Positions 5,519-7,513 of a stretch of DNA of 7,513 bases are shown piece by piece. The translations under genes and the position numbers were made by a program. Under the pieces are notes generated by a model. The model saw only the letters and a list, made by a program, of their open reading frames with translations. It did no database searches and was not told where the DNA came from. The first letter of the stretch is position 1, and each line of letters starts with the position of its first letter. This DNA is from Acidimicrobiaceae bacterium (GTDB taxonomy: Bacteria; Actinomycetota; Acidimicrobiia; Acidimicrobiales; RAAP-2), in the NCBI GenBank assembly GCA_003133075.1, contig PKZN01000013.1:1-7513 (forward strand). The letters run 5' to 3'.

Positions 5519-5886
5519 CGCTTCGTCTGGTCCAAGAGTGCGATTTGGCGCGAGGTCGCCACGCAGCGATACGCGTCGTCAATAAACATCTCGATCTCCT
5601 CGACGTCGACGTCGCCGTCGAGACGCACGCCGATCCAGCCCCTCGCGCCCACGTAGGGCGGACGGAATATTCGCTCGGGCGCGGCGGCAATGAGTTGAGC
5701 CTGCATGCCCGGTGGCGCCGCGCACCACAGGTGCGCGAACTCGTGATCGTGGTGACCATCGGGCCAGAGCGTCACGAACTGGCGACCCGCGAAAAACGCG
5801 GGTGCCCCATGACTGGTGCGCTCTTCGACTTCTGGCAAAGCGAGACAGATTGCGCGTACGCGCGCTTCGAGGTTGAGTTTGGCCAC
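5515..5886 (-). CDS. MmcQ/YjbR-family protein
   Basis: A 123-residue protein of the MmcQ/YjbR family, which adopts a CyaY-like alpha/beta fold and is often annotated as DNA-binding. Its biological function is not established. Family hallmarks are LPEVEERTSHGAPAFF (17-32), LWCAAPPG (53-60) and ERIFRPPYVGARGWIGVRLD (71-90), then a C-terminal helix (VEEIEMFIDDAYRCVA). The length is normal for the family. It starts with GTG at 5886. TAAGGT lies 6 nt upstream, which suits a leaderless transcript, although AAGG 7 nt away could act as a weak ribosome site. The gene is convergent with fur, sharing CTAA at 5515-5518 as both stop codons, and divergent from potA. I see no functional link with either neighbour. 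Confidence 0.88.
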   Translation of the reverse strand: MAKLNLEARVRAICLALPEVEERTSHGAPAFFAGRQFVTLWPDGHHDHEFAHLWCAAPPGMQAQLIAAAPERIFRPPYVGARGWIGVRLDGDVDVEEIEMFIDDAYRCVATSRQIALLDQTKR

Positions 5887-5902
5887 CTATCGACCTTAAG
5901 GT
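5887..5902 (-). promoter_or_regulatory. Leaderless -10 and palindrome before the MmcQ/YjbR gene
   Basis: On the minus strand TAAGGT (5898-5893) is followed by six bases and the GTG at 5886. It lies within the 10-bp palindrome ACCTTAAGGT (5893-5902), which could be an operator or chance. Confidence 0.4.
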
Positions 5903-5944
5903 GACGGCGCGTCCGCCCGAGCAAAGCGAAAACAGTGACAGGGC

Positions 5945-5960
5945 TAGTCTTCTCGAGATG
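5945..5960 (+). promoter_or_regulatory. Candidate leaderless -10 of the potA-potD operon
   Basis: TAGTCT (5945-5950) lies 7 nt before ATG 5958, which has no Shine-Dalgarno. No recognisable -35 element is present. Confidence 0.4.
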
Positions 5961-7157
5961 AGTGGTTCTCTCGACACGACCGATGAGTCGAGGTCTGGGG
6001 TGAGCGCGATGACCAGGTCCGATCGGCCGGTCGTCGTCTGTTTAGAAGGCGTCACCAAGATCTTCGAAGACGCGCCCGCCGTCGACGACCTCAACCTCGA
6101 GATCTACGACGGTGAGTTCTTCAGCCTGTTGGGTCCCTCGGGCTGCGGCAAGACGACCACGTTACGCATGGTCGGTGGGTTCGAGGAACCCACGAGTGGT
6201 CGGATTCTCCTGGGCGGACGCGACGTCACGTACTTAGCGCCGTACCACCGTGACGTCAATACGGTCTTTCAGTCCTACGCGCTCTTTCCGCACCTCAACG
6301 TCTTTGACAATGTGGCCTTCGGGCTTCGACGCAAGAAACTCACCAAAGTCGAGGTCGCTCGGCGGGTCGGTTCGATGCTCGAGATCGTAGACCTGCCGCA
6401 CTACGAGAAACGCAAGGCCTCCCAGCTCTCGGGCGGTCAACAACAACGCGTCGCCCTCGCGCGAGCGCTCGTGAATGAACCCACGTTGTTGTTGCTCGAC
6501 GAGCCGATGTCGGCCCTGGACGCGAAACTCCGTCGACAGATGCAGATCGAACTCAAGCGCATTCAGTCCCAGGTCGGCATCACGTTCCTCTACGTGACCC
6601 ACGACCAGGAAGAAGCGATGACCATGTCGGACCGACTCGCGGTGATGCGCAGCGGGAAGATCGAAGGGATCGGGTCGCCAAGAGACGTCTACGACAGCCC
6701 TTCGACGGAATTCGTCGCCACGTTCCTCGGTGCCTCGAACCTCCTCGGCGGGAGCGTCACGGGCTCGAGTGGAGTCCTCTCGAGCGTGACGCTCGTTGAC
6801 GGCTCCACGTTGTCGGTGCCGAAGGAACGTGTCCCGGCACTCGAGGGCACCACGAGCGTGAAGGTCGGCGTGCGGCCCGAGAAGATTTCGATCGGCGTCG
6901 CCGGCACCAGCGTGTCGGCGGGCCACAACGCGCTGCGCGGTCGCGTGCGCGTGTCGACCTTCACCGGAGTCGGTAATCAGTACTTAGTCGACTCGGTCTC
7001 GGGCACCGAGCTCACGGTCTACGCCCAGAACATCGGACAGGAGTTGGCGCCGCGCAGCGGCGACGACGTCGTGTTGACCTGGCCCATTGAGCACACCTTT
7101 GCGGTGGTGCCAATGGTGAGGTCCAGCGACGAAGAGTCGACGAATGATGAGGAGTGA
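5958..7157 (+). CDS. potA: Polyamine-type ABC transporter ATP-binding protein (PotA)
   Basis: Cytoplasmic ATPase that powers a spermidine/putrescine-type importer. It has 399 residues from ATG 5958, close to E. coli PotA (378). All ABC motifs are intact: Walker A GPSGCGKTT (59-67), Q-loop VFQSYALFP (Q105), signature LSGGQQQR (157-164), Walker B LLLLDEP (177-183), D-loop SALD and switch His in THDQEEA (H215). Beyond about residue 260 is the TOBE-type regulatory domain of PotA/MalK-class ATPases. The start is uncertain. GTG 5901 gives 19 more residues and lies next to the MmcQ promoter. ATG 6009 gives a shorter protein beginning MTRSDRPVVV, nearest to the conserved domain. ATG 5958 is preferred for the -10-like TAGTCT 7 nt upstream. 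The neighbouring potD begins 3 nt after the stop, so the two are co-transcribed. Substrate is assigned by family and the PotD-like neighbour; related solutes remain possible. Confidence 0.9.
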   Translation: MSGSLDTTDESRSGVSAMTRSDRPVVVCLEGVTKIFEDAPAVDDLNLEIYDGEFFSLLGPSGCGKTTTLRMVGGFEEPTSGRILLGGRDVTYLAPYHRDVNTVFQSYALFPHLNVFDNVAFGLRRKKLTKVEVARRVGSMLEIVDLPHYEKRKASQLSGGQQQRVALARALVNEPTLLLLDEPMSALDAKLRRQMQIELKRIQSQVGITFLYVTHDQEEAMTMSDRLAVMRSGKIEGIGSPRDVYDSPSTEFVATFLGASNLLGGSVTGSSGVLSSVTLVDGSTLSVPKERVPALEGTTSVKVGVRPEKISIGVAGTSVSAGHNALRGRVRVSTFTGVGNQYLVDSVSGTELTVYAQNIGQELAPRSGDDVVLTWPIEHTFAVVPMVRSSDEESTNDEE

Positions 7158-7160
7158 CCC

Positions 7161-7513
7161 ATGGGAGCAGCAGAGCAGAAGGCCAACGGCACCGGGATTG
7201 ACCCGTCGTTTTGGCGGGGGCTGACCCAGCGGCGTCTCTCACGGCGTCAGGCCCTCGGTGCGGGGGCGAGCGTTGCGTCCGCGGCGTGGCTCGCGTCGAG
7301 CGCGGCCGAAGCGGGCGCGAGTGGACTTGCCAACGCGGGAGTCGGGACCAAGAAGTGGTGGAAGAAAGAGAAGCTCCACCATGAGGTCAACTTCGCCAAC
7401 TGGCCCTATTACATCGACGTACTCAACGGCAAACACCCCACGCTCGACCACTTCACCGCGACCACCGGCATCAAAGTGAACTACGAAGAAGTCATCGAGG
7501 ACAACGCGTCGTT
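7161..7513 (+). CDS. potD: PotD-like polyamine-binding protein, 5' part (runs off window)
   Basis: The first 117 codons of the extracytoplasmic solute-binding protein partnering PotA. GAGGAG (7149-7154) lies 6 nt before ATG 7161 and touches the potA stop, an arrangement for coupled translation. The N-terminus carries a twin-arginine signal: LSRRQALGAG (26-35, R28-R29), then an Ala-rich hydrophobic stretch (35-50). The protein is therefore probably exported folded by the Tat system. No lipobox Cys is visible. The mature start shows family features: VNFANWPYYID (76-86), LDHFTATTGIKVNYEE (95-110) and VIEDNAS, matching the first strand and helix of PotD/PotF-type proteins. Permease genes are expected downstream, outside the window. 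Confidence 0.88.
   Translation, partial: MGAAEQKANGTGIDPSFWRGLTQRRLSRRQALGAGASVASAAWLASSAAEAGASGLANAGVGTKKWWKKEKLHHEVNFANWPYYIDVLNGKHPTLDHFTATTGIKVNYEEVIEDNAS

Noticed and set aside
5901..5903. GTG 5901 as the potA start
   Set aside because: No ribosome site or suitable -10 precedes it, and it would put 55 or so residues before the first ABC strand. Kept only as an alternative.
6234..6926. 230-codon minus-strand open frame opposite potA
   Set aside because: The plus frame contains every ABC motif; the minus frame has a low-information composition and no recognisable domain.

Overview
The window is GC-rich and densely coding, with many GTG starts and several promoters whose -10 box lies 6-7 nt from a start codon. 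This is the pattern of leaderless actinobacterial genes. An Actinomycetota origin is the best reading. A deep lineage such as Acidimicrobiia is only a guess, since there is no rRNA or other marker here. Nothing points to a phage, insertion sequence, CRISPR array or tRNA. The ends of the window cut two genes.

Layout. (a) 1-1974, plus: the 3' part of a KdpD potassium-sensor kinase. Its fold is intact, but the phospho-accepting His of the H box reads as Arg. (b) 3521-1997, minus: a two-gene unit made of a ribbon-helix-helix (HicB-like) DNA-binding protein and a DUF4097 beta-repeat protein. It is read from an AT-rich promoter island carrying a 12-bp palindrome and other dyads. (c) 4931-3691, minus: a HoxN/NixA-type nickel/cobalt permease. 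It is preceded by a 24-codon ORF that has a near-perfect Shine-Dalgarno and overlaps the permease start by 10 nt. A hairpin follows the permease stop. (d) 5030-5518, plus: a Fur-family metalloregulator resembling the nickel sensor Nur, divergent from the permease. (e) 5886-5515, minus: an MmcQ/YjbR-family protein whose stop overlaps the fur stop by 4 bp. (f) 5958 to the end, plus: potA (polyamine ABC ATPase) followed at 3 nt by the start of potD (Tat-exported binding protein).

How the genes fit together. The Fur/Nur-like regulator and the NiCoT permease form a plausible nickel-homeostasis module sharing one divergent control region. The RHH protein probably autoregulates the RHH-DUF4097 unit. 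The potA-potD operon is ordinary polyamine-type uptake. The kdpD fragment presumably ends a kdp locus lying upstream of the window.

I see no clearly new multi-gene system. The observations most worth checking are the KdpD H-box substitution, the overlapping leader ORF and hairpin before the nickel permease, the RHH operator architecture, and the recurring leaderless promoters.
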